From: Sphingobacteriales bacterium UTBCD1
Lineage (GTDB): Bacteria; Bacteroidota; Bacteroidia; Chitinophagales; Chitinophagaceae
Reading direction: 5' to 3'
DNA length: 44,349 nucleotides
Assembly (NCBI GenBank): GCA_002066995.1
Contig: MWTC01000008.1
Location: 1 to 44,349 of the forward strand
The translations under genes were made by a program, and so were the position numbers. The notes beneath the pieces are model-generated. The model saw only the letters and a program-made list of their open reading frames with translations. It did not search any database and was not told the origin of the DNA. Shown piece after piece: positions 5,984 to 13,667 of the stretch (position 1 is the first letter of the stretch; the number at the start of each line of letters is the position of its first letter).

Positions 5984-8491
5984 CTACATAGCATCCACAT
6001 CAGGGATCACTGTCACACTCCTGAAACTTTTTTCACTGTGCAGTATGGCGGTCTGTTCCAGCAGGTCCCTTTTACATTGTGCTATTGTCCGTGAATCTCT
6101 TGGTAATTTCACCAATAACTCCATCAGGTACTGGCCGCGGATACGGTTGATGACCGGCTCGGCAGGGCCTACCAGGTATTGGCCATATTTATTTATTAGC
6201 GAATCAGAAAAATGAACTGCCGCCCTTTCCACAATATCTTTCAGCTTATGCTTAAAGGTAATGTGAATGATCCTTGAGAAAGGAGGATAAAAGAATTGTT
6301 TCCTGCTTTCCAGTTCTTCCGCATACATTTTTTTGTAATCATGCTCCTGCACATATTTCAGCACAGGATGAGAAGGATTGGAAGTCTGGATCAGCACTTT
6401 TCCTCCGGGTGTCTTGCGGCCCGCTCTGCCGCTCACCTGTTCCATCAGTTGAAAAGCCCTTTCATTCACCCGGAAATCTGCAAAGTGCAACAAGCCGTCT
6501 GCATCCAGTATCCCTACCAGGTCCACATGATCGAAGTCGAGGCCTTTCACCACCATCTGGGTTCCCACCAAAATATCAATACGTCTTTGTTCAAACTGGC
6601 GGATCAGAAAATCATGGGCATTTTTTCCGCGAACGGAATCCACATCCATCCTGGCCACTTTTGCTTCGGGAAAAATTTCCTTTAATTGTTCTTCTATTCT
6701 TTCTGTTCCGAAATTCCGCTCAATGAATTTATGGCTGCCGCAAACCAAACAAGTGTGCAGGGGCGGATAGGTAGCGCCGCAATAATGACAAACCAGTTTG
6801 TTTTTCTGCTTGTGATAAGTCAGCGACACATCACAATTTTTGCATCTCGGTATCCATCCGCATACGGCGCAAACCTGGTAAGGTGTGTATCCCCTCCTGT
6901 TCTGAAACAATATCACCTGTCTTTCCCTTGCAATCACTTCTTTCATTTCCTCCACGAGATTCGGAGTCAGCATGAGTTTTGCCTTGTCATGATGAGGAAA
7001 TTTCTTTGTATCAATGATCTCGATCGGCGGCAACTGCATATCACCATAGCGCTGCATCAGTTCTGCCAATCCATATTTTCCCGCCAGGGCATTATGATAA
7101 CTTTCCAGTGCGGGAGTGGCGCTTCCCAAAACAGCTTTTGCACCAAAAAGGGAAGACAGGTAGATGGCGGCATCACGGCCATTGTATCTTGGCGCAGGGT
7201 CCTGCTGTTTGAAAGATGTATCGTGTTCTTCATCGCAGATCACCAGCCCAAGATCTGAATAGGGCAGAAAAACAGAAGACCTTGCGCCGAGCACAACTTT
7301 CATTTCACCCGAACGCACTTTATTCCAGATCTCCACTCTTTCATTCTGAGAAAATTTGGAATGATAAATCCCGATATAACCGCCAAAATGTTTTTGAAGC
7401 CTGCGTATGATCTGTGAGGTCAATGCAATTTCAGGAAGCATGTACAAAACCTGTTTCCCGGTTCGGATCATTTCTTCGATCAGCTTGATGTAGATCTGTG
7501 TCTTGCCGCTGGAAGTGACCCCGTGCAGCAAACACACTTGCCTGGATTGAAGCGATGACTTAATTTCTTCAAAAGCTTTTTTCTGCGCTTCGGTAAGTTC
7601 AAAATCAATTTGAATATCCCTGGGAAGATAATGCAGCCGTTCTATATTTCTTTTCTCTATGCGCAGGATATTCTTATCCACCAATCCTTTCAGTTGTGCA
7701 TCGGAGGCTCCTGATTTTTTCAGCAGTTCTGACCGGGTGACCTCTCCTGTTGTTTTCATAAAATGAAGATAGCTGAGCAGCAGTTCCATTTGTTTTTCTG
7801 CCCTCTGCAGTTTCTTGTCTTCATTCAGCAACTCCGACAATGCTTCTTCATTGTCGTATTTCGGATCCAGCAAAACATAAGTTTCTTTTTTGGGAGAATA
7901 GGTCTGCTTCAATGACTCCCAGACAAAACAAACTCTTTTGTTGATCAACTGATTGATGACCGGATATACATGCGACGAATCAAGAATCTGCTGAATCTCG
8001 GAGATCTTCAATTCTTTCTTCAGCGAGAGTGCATCTGCCACAAGGTATTCATCATGATCCAGGGAAGAAAGGTCCTCACCGAATTCTTCGTTGAACACCA
8101 CGATCGTTTCGCTGGAAAGTTTGAAATGAGAAGGTAATGCCGCAGCCATCACTTCCCCTTCGCTGCACATATAATAAGATGCCATCCATTCCCAGAGAAG
8201 AAGTTGCTGTTCATAAATGACAGGATCCACATCCAGTACATTCAGCACTTCTTTCGGATCAAATAATTCCGGCTTGTCATGATGTAACCGTTTTACTATG
8301 CCCGCATACTTTTTATTTTTTCCGAGGTTCACTTCCACCCTGCAGCCCTCATGTATGGAATCTGCCAATCGTACGGGAATAGCCCATGTATAATTTTTAG
8401 GCAATGCCAGCGGAATGATGATCTCAGCAAACAGATCCTTATCTCCCGGGGGCGGGTGCCCTTTCTCACTATCAAAATTCATTACTTCCAT
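5984..8491 (-). CDS. priA: Primosomal protein N' (PriA replication-restart helicase)
   Basis: 3'-to-5' DNA helicase that recognises abandoned forks and reloads the replisome. In the 835-residue product the N-terminal DNA-binding region is followed by Walker A GVTSSGKT near residue 323, the helicase box CDEEHD near 419, and the zinc-binding region with four CxxC pairs (CAVCGW, RCKNCD, CHYCGA, CLVCGS) near residues 535-585. Helicase motif VSGRAGR comes near 700. Length is slightly above the usual 730-820. A -7-like box (TACTTTTC, 8493-8500 on the minus strand) ends only one base before ATG 8491, so the ATG at 8482, three codons in, may be the real start. The gene follows the acyltransferase gene after 49 bases. 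Confidence 0.96.
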   Translation of the reverse strand: MEVMNFDSEKGHPPPGDKDLFAEIIIPLALPKNYTWAIPVRLADSIHEGCRVEVNLGKNKKYAGIVKRLHHDKPELFDPKEVLNVLDVDPVIYEQQLLLWEWMASYYMCSEGEVMAAALPSHFKLSSETIVVFNEEFGEDLSSLDHDEYLVADALSLKKELKISEIQQILDSSHVYPVINQLINKRVCFVWESLKQTYSPKKETYVLLDPKYDNEEALSELLNEDKKLQRAEKQMELLLSYLHFMKTTGEVTRSELLKKSGASDAQLKGLVDKNILRIEKRNIERLHYLPRDIQIDFELTEAQKKAFEEIKSSLQSRQVCLLHGVTSSGKTQIYIKLIEEMIRTGKQVLYMLPEIALTSQIIRRLQKHFGGYIGIYHSKFSQNERVEIWNKVRSGEMKVVLGARSSVFLPYSDLGLVICDEEHDTSFKQQDPAPRYNGRDAAIYLSSLFGAKAVLGSATPALESYHNALAGKYGLAELMQRYGDMQLPPIEIIDTKKFPHHDKAKLMLTPNLVEEMKEVIARERQVILFQNRRGYTPYQVCAVCGWIPRCKNCDVSLTYHKQKNKLVCHYCGATYPPLHTCLVCGSHKFIERNFGTERIEEQLKEIFPEAKVARMDVDSVRGKNAHDFLIRQFEQRRIDILVGTQMVVKGLDFDHVDLVGILDADGLLHFADFRVNERAFQLMEQVSGRAGRKTPGGKVLIQTSNPSHPVLKYVQEHDYKKMYAEELESRKQFFYPPFSRIIHITFKHKLKDIVERAAVHFSDSLINKYGQYLVGPAEPVINRIRGQYLMELLVKLPRDSRTIAQCKRDLLEQTAILHSEKSFRSVTVIPDVDAM

Positions 8492-8540
8492 GGAAAAGTA
8501 AAGTTAGCAAGGAATGTAAACGGATCTTCATAATTCTCTT

Positions 8541-9308
8541 TCATAAGTCCCCTTTTATCCATGTTGCTTTGTAGTCACGCAACTTTTCAGACATGATCTG
8601 ATAAACTTTCTTTTTAAGCATGGATGTGTCATGTGTGGTCAGTCCTGCAACCGGGATCTCATTTAGATAAACAATCCGGCAGCGGCCGGGGTTCAGTGTA
8701 AACACATGATGATATTTCATCCGGTCATAGTCATCAAGAAAAAGAACGGGCTTTATGGGAGTCTGTGTTTCTATTGCGATACGAAATGCACCGTCATAAA
8801 GATCTTTCAGAGGCTGGCCTGTGGTGTTGAAAGTCCCTTCTGGAAATACTACTACCGAAATTCCCCTTATGATAAGCGACTTTAATACCCTGACACTTTT
8901 TACCCGGTCTGCTGCATTGCTCCTGTTCACTGTGACAATAGCTCTTTTATAAATATATCCGAAAACGGGGGTTTTGCTCATTTCCGCTTTTCCCAGCGGG
9001 CGTACCGGCCGGCGGTATGCTTTTACTATTACAGCAGCATCAAGCAAAGAAATATGATTGCTGATAATAATGTAAGGTTTCTTTTTATCATACGGCGACT
9101 CATAGATTCTTTTGATGTAAATAAATACAAGGGGAAACCACAGGTCTGACCAAAATACACAAAGGCGATAGATCATATTTCCTCCCCGTATCCTGCCCAA
9201 AAAACCTGCAAGAATCACAAAAGGAAAAATAAGAAGCATGATCCCTACAAATAAGGCAATCGCATAGATGCAATAAATCCATCGGAAAGGTTTCATCAGG
9301 TAGTGCAT
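8541..9308 (-). CDS. 1-acyl-sn-glycerol-3-phosphate acyltransferase (PlsC family)
   Basis: Membrane-associated enzyme of phospholipid synthesis, transferring an acyl chain to lysophosphatidic acid. A long hydrophobic helix occupies residues 11-35 (AIALFVGIMLLIFPFVILAG). The HX4D acyltransferase motif appears as NHISLLD near residue 84 and the second motif as FPEGTF near 153, with AIVTVNRS between them, all in the usual order. At 255 aa it is normal for PlsC. It lies 19 bases behind the DUF4258 gene and 49 bases ahead of priA on the same strand, suggesting one transcript. Specificity (glycerophosphate or ornithine-lipid acylation) cannot be told from the sequence. Confidence 0.9.
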   Translation of the reverse strand: MHYLMKPFRWIYCIYAIALFVGIMLLIFPFVILAGFLGRIRGGNMIYRLCVFWSDLWFPLVFIYIKRIYESPYDKKKPYIIISNHISLLDAAVIVKAYRRPVRPLGKAEMSKTPVFGYIYKRAIVTVNRSNAADRVKSVRVLKSLIIRGISVVVFPEGTFNTTGQPLKDLYDGAFRIAIETQTPIKPVLFLDDYDRMKYHHVFTLNPGRCRIVYLNEIPVAGLTTHDTSMLKKKVYQIMSEKLRDYKATWIKGDL

Positions 9309-9327
9309 CAGGTTCTTTGAAAATTAA

Positions 9328-9765
9328 TTAGTTTTTATCTCCCGGGCAATCGCACTGCCACTCCCTGTCAAGGTCAATACAGGTTACCACTTTTGTTTCA
9401 GGATCGCATTGCGCAAATACAATTCTCAACCGCTGGCCTTCCGATGTAGTTCCTTCTAAAGCAAATACAGGGCAAGGTTTTCCCTCCATATCGCTTTTTC
9501 GTAAATTGATCTTCCCGTTACGCAATATCTCCTGAACTTCCGGCTTAGTGATATGCCTGCATTCCATCCTGCATTGGGCATGCTCTGTATATTTAAGGTG
9601 TGATACATCCCTGTTTAAATTCAGATTTCGGGTCTGTACCTGCGAAGGATCATTATGCGTAGTAGAATTTTTATTACCCGGTACAGTCCGGGGATCACGT
9701 TTCAGAAGCAGCAAGGCAACAGTTGCCAGCAGTAATATTATAAATGAGATCGTCTTTTTAGTCAT
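9328..9765 (-). CDS. Membrane-anchored DUF4258 domain protein
   Basis: I start the gene at ATG 9765 (145 aa). A longer reading frame to 9834 would run through the promoter and start codon of the divergent mtaB. Residues 2-20 form one hydrophobic anchor (TISFIILLLATVALLLL). The C-terminal half holds HAQCRMECRHITKPEVQEIL and a beta-rich end, the pattern of DUF4258. This is a small alpha/beta domain of unknown function. The tail has four Cys (VVTCIDLD, then WQCDCPGD). It is first in a likely operon with the acyltransferase gene and perhaps priA. Confidence 0.75.
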   Translation of the reverse strand: MTKKTISFIILLLATVALLLLKRDPRTVPGNKNSTTHNDPSQVQTRNLNLNRDVSHLKYTEHAQCRMECRHITKPEVQEILRNGKINLRKSDMEGKPCPVFALEGTTSEGQRLRIVFAQCDPETKVVTCIDLDREWQCDCPGDKN

Positions 9766-9818
9766 AAACCCGGATGAAGCGGTTAAATATCCGAAATGAA
9801 ATCTACACTCAAAAATCT

Positions 9819-9826
9819 TAATTTTG
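9819..9826 (+). promoter_or_regulatory. -7 promoter element of mtaB
   Basis: TAATTTTG matches TAnnTTTG exactly and is followed by CCGCCC and the start codon at 9833. The spacing to the ATG is only six bases, so the transcript would start at or right beside the start codon. No clear -33 box is seen. The arrangement mirrors that of the PNP gene (TATATTTGCCGCCCC). Confidence 0.6.
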
Positions 9827-9832
9827 CCGCCC

Positions 9833-11119
9833 ATGGAAGAAACAAGAACAGTGGCATTTCATACATTGGGTTGCAAGCTCAATTTTGCAGAAACATCTTC
9901 TTTTAGCCGAATGTTGGTAAAAGACGGGTTTGAAAAAAAAGAGTTTGAAGACAATGCTGATGTATATGTGATCAACACCTGTGCAGTCACTGAAAATGCA
10001 GTGAAAGAATTCAAACAGATGGTCCGCAGGATCCAGAGAAAGACTCCGGAGAGCCTTGTTGTTGTCACCGGCTGCTATGCACAATTAAAACCAAAAGAGA
10101 TCGCTGAAATACCGGGAGTGGACCTGGTGCTGGGCGCTGCCGAAAAGTTCAACATCGTTCAGCATATAAGAGAACTCTCCAAAGACGGCACTGCAAAGAT
10201 CTGCTCCTGCGATATTGACGATGTGAACAGTTTTCATTCTTCCTACTCGGTGCACGACAGGACAAGGACTTTTTTAAAAGTACAGGACGGTTGCGATTAC
10301 AACTGTTCTTACTGCACCATCCCGATGGCGAGAGGAAAGAGCAGGAGTGATTCCATTGAAAATGCGGTACGCAATGCAAGAACTCTTGCCGAGCAGGGAG
10401 TGAAAGAGATCGTATTGACGGGAGTGAATCTTGGGGATTTCGGCCCTCATGATAGTCAAAACGGAAATTCTGAGAATTCCAAGAAAGAAAATTTCTTCAA
10501 TCTCATACAAGAACTTGAAAAAGTGGAAGGCATTGAGCGGTACCGTATCTCATCCATAGAGCCTAACCTGCTGACCAATGAGATCATTGAATTCGTTGCC
10601 GGCAGTAAAAAGTTCATGCCCCATTTCCATATTCCGTTGCAGAGCGGGAGCAACCGCATCCTCGGATTGATGCGCCGCAGGTATAAAAGAGAATTGTATG
10701 CAGAAAGGGTTCAGCACATCAAAGAACTGATGCCGCATTGTTGCATCGGCGTGGATGTCATTGTGGGTTTCCCTTCGGAAACGGATGAAGATTTCAAAGA
10801 AACAAGAGACTTCCTTCATTCCCTCGATATTTCTTACCTGCATGTATTTACTTATTCTGAAAGGGATGATACGGCAGCGCTGAATATAGAACCGGTGGTG
10901 CCCATGGATGTACGCCACCAGAGAAACAGGATCCTGCGCAACCTCTCTTTTATGAAAATGCAGTACTTCACCCATCAGCACAGAAAGGAAACAAGAAAAG
11001 TGTTGTTTGAAGGTCATGCAAAAGACGGGATGATGGAAGGATATACGGACAATTACATTAAGATAAGTACACCTTACCGTGGAGAATTAGTGAACGAGGT
11101 TGTTGACTGGATGATATGA
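9833..11119 (+). CDS. mtaB: tRNA t6A37 methylthiotransferase MtaB
   Basis: Radical-SAM enzyme that adds a methylthio group to t6A at position 37 of tRNAs reading ANN codons, giving ms2t6A. The N-terminal UPF0004 domain has three cluster cysteines (TLGCKLN, INTCAVTE, VTGCYAQ). The radical-SAM cluster is CDYNCSYC (CxxxCxxC) near residue 150, followed by LTGVNLGDFG and PLQSGSNRIL. A short TRAM-like domain (EGHAKDGMMEGYTDNYIKI) closes the protein. The start at 9833 gives 428 aa; an in-frame TTG at 9824 lies inside the promoter box and is rejected. The tRNA-Val gene begins one base after the stop codon, so both are probably on one transcript. Confidence 0.94.
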   Translation: MEETRTVAFHTLGCKLNFAETSSFSRMLVKDGFEKKEFEDNADVYVINTCAVTENAVKEFKQMVRRIQRKTPESLVVVTGCYAQLKPKEIAEIPGVDLVLGAAEKFNIVQHIRELSKDGTAKICSCDIDDVNSFHSSYSVHDRTRTFLKVQDGCDYNCSYCTIPMARGKSRSDSIENAVRNARTLAEQGVKEIVLTGVNLGDFGPHDSQNGNSENSKKENFFNLIQELEKVEGIERYRISSIEPNLLTNEIIEFVAGSKKFMPHFHIPLQSGSNRILGLMRRRYKRELYAERVQHIKELMPHCCIGVDVIVGFPSETDEDFKETRDFLHSLDISYLHVFTYSERDDTAALNIEPVVPMDVRHQRNRILRNLSFMKMQYFTHQHRKETRKVLFEGHAKDGMMEGYTDNYIKISTPYRGELVNEVVDWMI

Positions 11120-11120
11120 A

Positions 11121-11195
11121 GGAACGTTAGCTCAGTTGGTTTAGAGCGCTGCTTTGACAGAGCAGAGGTCACTGGTTCGAGCCCAGTACGTTCCA
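11121..11195 (+). tRNA. tRNA-Val (anticodon GAC)
   Basis: Full cloverleaf: acceptor GGAACGT pairs with ACGTTCC, D-stem GCTC/GAGC, anticodon stem CTGCT/AGCAG around loop TTGACAG (anticodon GAC), T-arm ACTGG-TTCGAGC-CCAGT, discriminator A at 11195. The CCA end is not encoded. It starts one base after the mtaB stop codon, so the tRNA 5' end must be cut out of the mtaB mRNA, presumably by RNase P. Confidence 0.96.
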
Positions 11196-11224
11196 CTAAT
11201 ATTCAAATCTTTTGCTTAGCCCGG

Positions 11225-12559
11225 TCAATGTTCTTTCATCATGACAAGGCGCTTGTTTATAAATTCACCGATCTGTCTCCCCTGTTGGTTGCTGACAACG
11301 CAGGAATTGTGATAATGTATCCCTCCGTAAAATCTTGCCCAGATATTTTCTTCTGCTGCCTGCCTGAAAGAAGTAAAAGAACGGCTCTTAATACCAAATT
11401 CCAGTTCTGAAGTATCTGTATATGCAACTTGATCGCCCAATACGCTTGACAAGGCTTCAGCTGCCGCTGCGGAAACGGTCGTGTGTCCGCATGTGTATTC
11501 GGGAAATGGTGGTGTTTGCAGGAAAGGTCTCCACTCCGGATCGAAGTATTTATTGATCACTGTTTCCGGCCGGACTGTATTATAAATATATTTTACTTCC
11601 CAGCATTGGATGAAGGCATCAAACTGAGCAATAGAAGTTTTAGCGTAGGCACAAACTGTTTTATCAAAATCGGCATTGGTGACTTTTGCTGCTATTCCAA
11701 CTATGTTTTGCCAGTGTCCTGTTGGTGAAAACTTTTTGCTCATAAACATCACATGGCCGTTCTCAATCAGTTTTGTATTCAGGTCATCCCAGAAATCGGC
11801 AATATGCTGCTGTTCGGGAGTCAGGTTTTCAATTGCTATTTTCGAATACATCACATCTTTATAATACAAACTGTTTTTATCTTTTATATCATAAGTTGGT
11901 GGAACAGGCGGCATAATTTGATCGGAAGAATCCAGCACCATTGTCCTGATCTCTCCCCAATGCGGTTCCAATGCAGGTGCATAGGCTGGCGGTGTAGGTA
12001 TCCATCGTCCGGGTGTATCAATGACGGCATATCGTTCCGCTGATCTTGTTTCCGCATAATTATCCTTCTTGCTCCATTCCATGATAGCATTGACGATCAG
12101 ATCAGAGAATTCGACTGTATTTTTCAGTACAGAAGCCGGCATACCCGCACTATCAGCCATTCTCGTCAGGCTTTTATAATAATCCATCATACTGCCTTCA
12201 GGAAAAGTAACGGCATTCCCTATTTTGGTGCAGGCCAGCAATGCTGCAAGATGAAAGTCAATATTTTTTTTCGGATCGGGCTTAGGTATAGCTGATAAAC
12301 CTTTAAGCTGGCCGGCGAGGCTTACATAGTTACTATCCCCCGCCACTATACATTCATAAGCTCCGATATTGGCATAGGCATAATTGCGGCTGGCGACCAT
12401 AGGCGGAAAATTATTGCCCATCACCACATCATTGAGCTTTTTTACCGTTTTACTGTAAAGAAAAGGATCGCTGAAAACTTTTTTATAGTCACCTGATCCC
12501 TGCTGCCTGCAAGAAGTAACCGAAACAACTATAGCAACGATCCAAAAAAGCTTTTTCAT
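11225..12559 (-). CDS. Vanadium-dependent haloperoxidase / PAP2-family lipoprotein
   Basis: A 444-residue exported protein, with signal peptide and lipobox VTSC at about residue 17. The C-terminal half carries the acid-phosphatase/haloperoxidase fingerprint: KYIYNTVRP (KX6RP) near residue 323, YTCGHTT (the SGH block, with Cys in place of Ser) near 356, and ARFYGGIHYHNS (RX5H and the nearby His) near 413. In the family these residues bind vanadate or phosphate. Members either oxidise halides with peroxide or act as phosphatases, and sequence does not decide here. It runs convergent to mtaB and the tRNA, with 29 bases between. It is probably a single-gene unit. Confidence 0.85.
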   Translation of the reverse strand: MKKLFWIVAIVVSVTSCRQQGSGDYKKVFSDPFLYSKTVKKLNDVVMGNNFPPMVASRNYAYANIGAYECIVAGDSNYVSLAGQLKGLSAIPKPDPKKNIDFHLAALLACTKIGNAVTFPEGSMMDYYKSLTRMADSAGMPASVLKNTVEFSDLIVNAIMEWSKKDNYAETRSAERYAVIDTPGRWIPTPPAYAPALEPHWGEIRTMVLDSSDQIMPPVPPTYDIKDKNSLYYKDVMYSKIAIENLTPEQQHIADFWDDLNTKLIENGHVMFMSKKFSPTGHWQNIVGIAAKVTNADFDKTVCAYAKTSIAQFDAFIQCWEVKYIYNTVRPETVINKYFDPEWRPFLQTPPFPEYTCGHTTVSAAAAEALSSVLGDQVAYTDTSELEFGIKSRSFTSFRQAAEENIWARFYGGIHYHNSCVVSNQQGRQIGEFINKRLVMMKEH

Positions 12560-12821
12560 TTGATGTGATTTACAGTTAAAAGTTCTGGATTCAATTAAGT
12601 ATTTTAAAGAAAGTTAAAAGGTTAAACGTAATAAGAGAAGAAAATTACAACTCTTCTTAAATTCTCCAATATTTTTTTTCAATAACCAAATTTAAAAAGA
12701 AATTTTACTCAATGGAATAAAAGAGTAAGCAAAGAAATGAAGCTCATTTGCATCCCGGGTGTCCGCAATACCATTCATCAGACAAACCGGCACATCTCAC
12801 TTATGACATTATTTTTTCCGG

Positions 12822-12846
12822 CCGGCTACATTGAATAATCAGCCGG
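12822..12846. repeat. Inverted repeat CCGGCT-N13-AGCCGG
   Basis: Perfect 6-bp arms with T-rich and A-rich flanks (TTTTTTCCGG before, AAAAC after) that could extend pairing. It sits about 65 bases upstream of the DUF1080 promoter and could be a terminator remnant or a protein-binding site. Confidence 0.4.
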
Positions 12847-12909
12847 AAAACTCATGGATACACCATCAGGTTCATGCAGTTGCCGGGCATTACTTTATTG
12901 TAAACTGAA

Positions 12910-12938
12910 TTTGTTTTTTCTGAAAAAACATATATTTA
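12910..12938 (+). promoter_or_regulatory. Promoter of the DUF1080/Gfo-Idh-MocA pair with palindromic spacer
   Basis: TTTG at 12910-12913 and TATATTTA at 12931-12938 fit the Bacteroidota -33/-7 pattern with a 17-base spacer. Between them lies a near-complete palindrome GTTTTTT-CTG-AAAAAAC (12913-12929), well placed for a repressor or activator. The start codon is 19 bases beyond the -7 box. Confidence 0.55.
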
Positions 12939-12957
12939 TCTCCAAAATTAAAAACCA

Positions 12958-13656
12958 ATGCGATCGTCTAAAACTCTTTTTCTTATCTGCAGCAGCCTGT
13001 TGCTGTCACTATTATTCTTCCATGTTCATGCTCAACCTTCCTCAAAAAAACCTTCTGAAAAAGGATGGAGACAATTATTTAACGGGAAAGACCTTACCGG
13101 TTGGAAACATGTTGGGCCCGGCAGCCATTTTGTTGAGAACGGATTGATCGCAAGCAAAGGCGGCATGGGATTGTTATACCGGACAAAAGAGAAATTCGGC
13201 AACTGCAAAATAAAAGTTGTTTTCAAGATGCAAAAATTCAATAGCAATTCCGGTGTCTTTATTCGCATTCCCATCGAACCCCGTGAAGAATGGATGCCGG
13301 TGCATTATGGTTATGAAGTTCAGATAGATAATCATCCCGAGACCTCCAGTGAAGATGACTATCATATCACCGGCGCTTTATATTCTCTCACCAAACCGCT
13401 TGCAAAGCCCGGGAAGCCCGGGCCGGAATGGAATACCATGGAAATTACATTGGACGGGCCAAGAACGATAGTGTATGTAAACGGTGAAAAAGTTACGGAT
13501 TATAAAGAAGGCGACCCGGTGCCGGAACGAAAATTTGACTTTGAACCCCAGCGGGGTAAAAGGCCCAATTCGGGTTATATCGGTTTGCAAAATCATGGCG
13601 ATGACGATGTCGTGTACTTTAAAGAAGTTGCCGTAAAACCATTACACAAAAATTAA
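12958..13656 (+). CDS. Exported DUF1080 (3-keto-disaccharide hydrolase type) protein
   Basis: A 232-residue protein with a signal peptide (LLLSLLFFHVHAQ, cleavage about residue 26) and one concanavalin-like DUF1080/PF06439 domain. Marks of the family are WRQLFNGKDLTGWKHVGPG at the start, FKMQKFNSNSGVFIR, YEVQIDNHPE, WNTMEITLDGPRTIVYVNGE and SGYIGLQNHGDDDVVYFKEV at the end. Members characterised so far act on 3-keto-glycosides produced by an oxidoreductase; others bind sugars. The Gfo/Idh/MocA gene 11 bases downstream supports the oxidise-then-cleave role. It is likely periplasmic. The substrate cannot be told from sequence. Confidence 0.88.
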   Translation: MRSSKTLFLICSSLLLSLLFFHVHAQPSSKKPSEKGWRQLFNGKDLTGWKHVGPGSHFVENGLIASKGGMGLLYRTKEKFGNCKIKVVFKMQKFNSNSGVFIRIPIEPREEWMPVHYGYEVQIDNHPETSSEDDYHITGALYSLTKPLAKPGKPGPEWNTMEITLDGPRTIVYVNGEKVTDYKEGDPVPERKFDFEPQRGKRPNSGYIGLQNHGDDDVVYFKEVAVKPLHKN

Positions 13657-13667
13657 TCTGCGGTATT

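Larger units (their letters stand above)
12560..12957. other. Divergent intergenic region
   Basis: About 400 bases between two divergent genes with no credible reading frame or RNA gene. The left half is A/T-rich. The right half holds a C/G-rich inverted repeat (12822-12846) and the promoter of the DUF1080 gene. I see no clear promoter for the leftward haloperoxidase gene. Confidence 0.6.

Noticed and set aside
6274-7258. Plus-strand frames of 129-190 codons across the priA region
   Set aside because: They lie opposite strongly conserved PriA motifs and show no coherent composition, start signal or family motif.
9824-9834. Longer starts for mtaB (TTG 9824) and for the DUF4258 gene (ATG 9834)
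   Set aside because: Both would place coding sequence inside the mtaB -7 box and overlap divergently; ATG 9833 and ATG 9765 fit family length and signals better.
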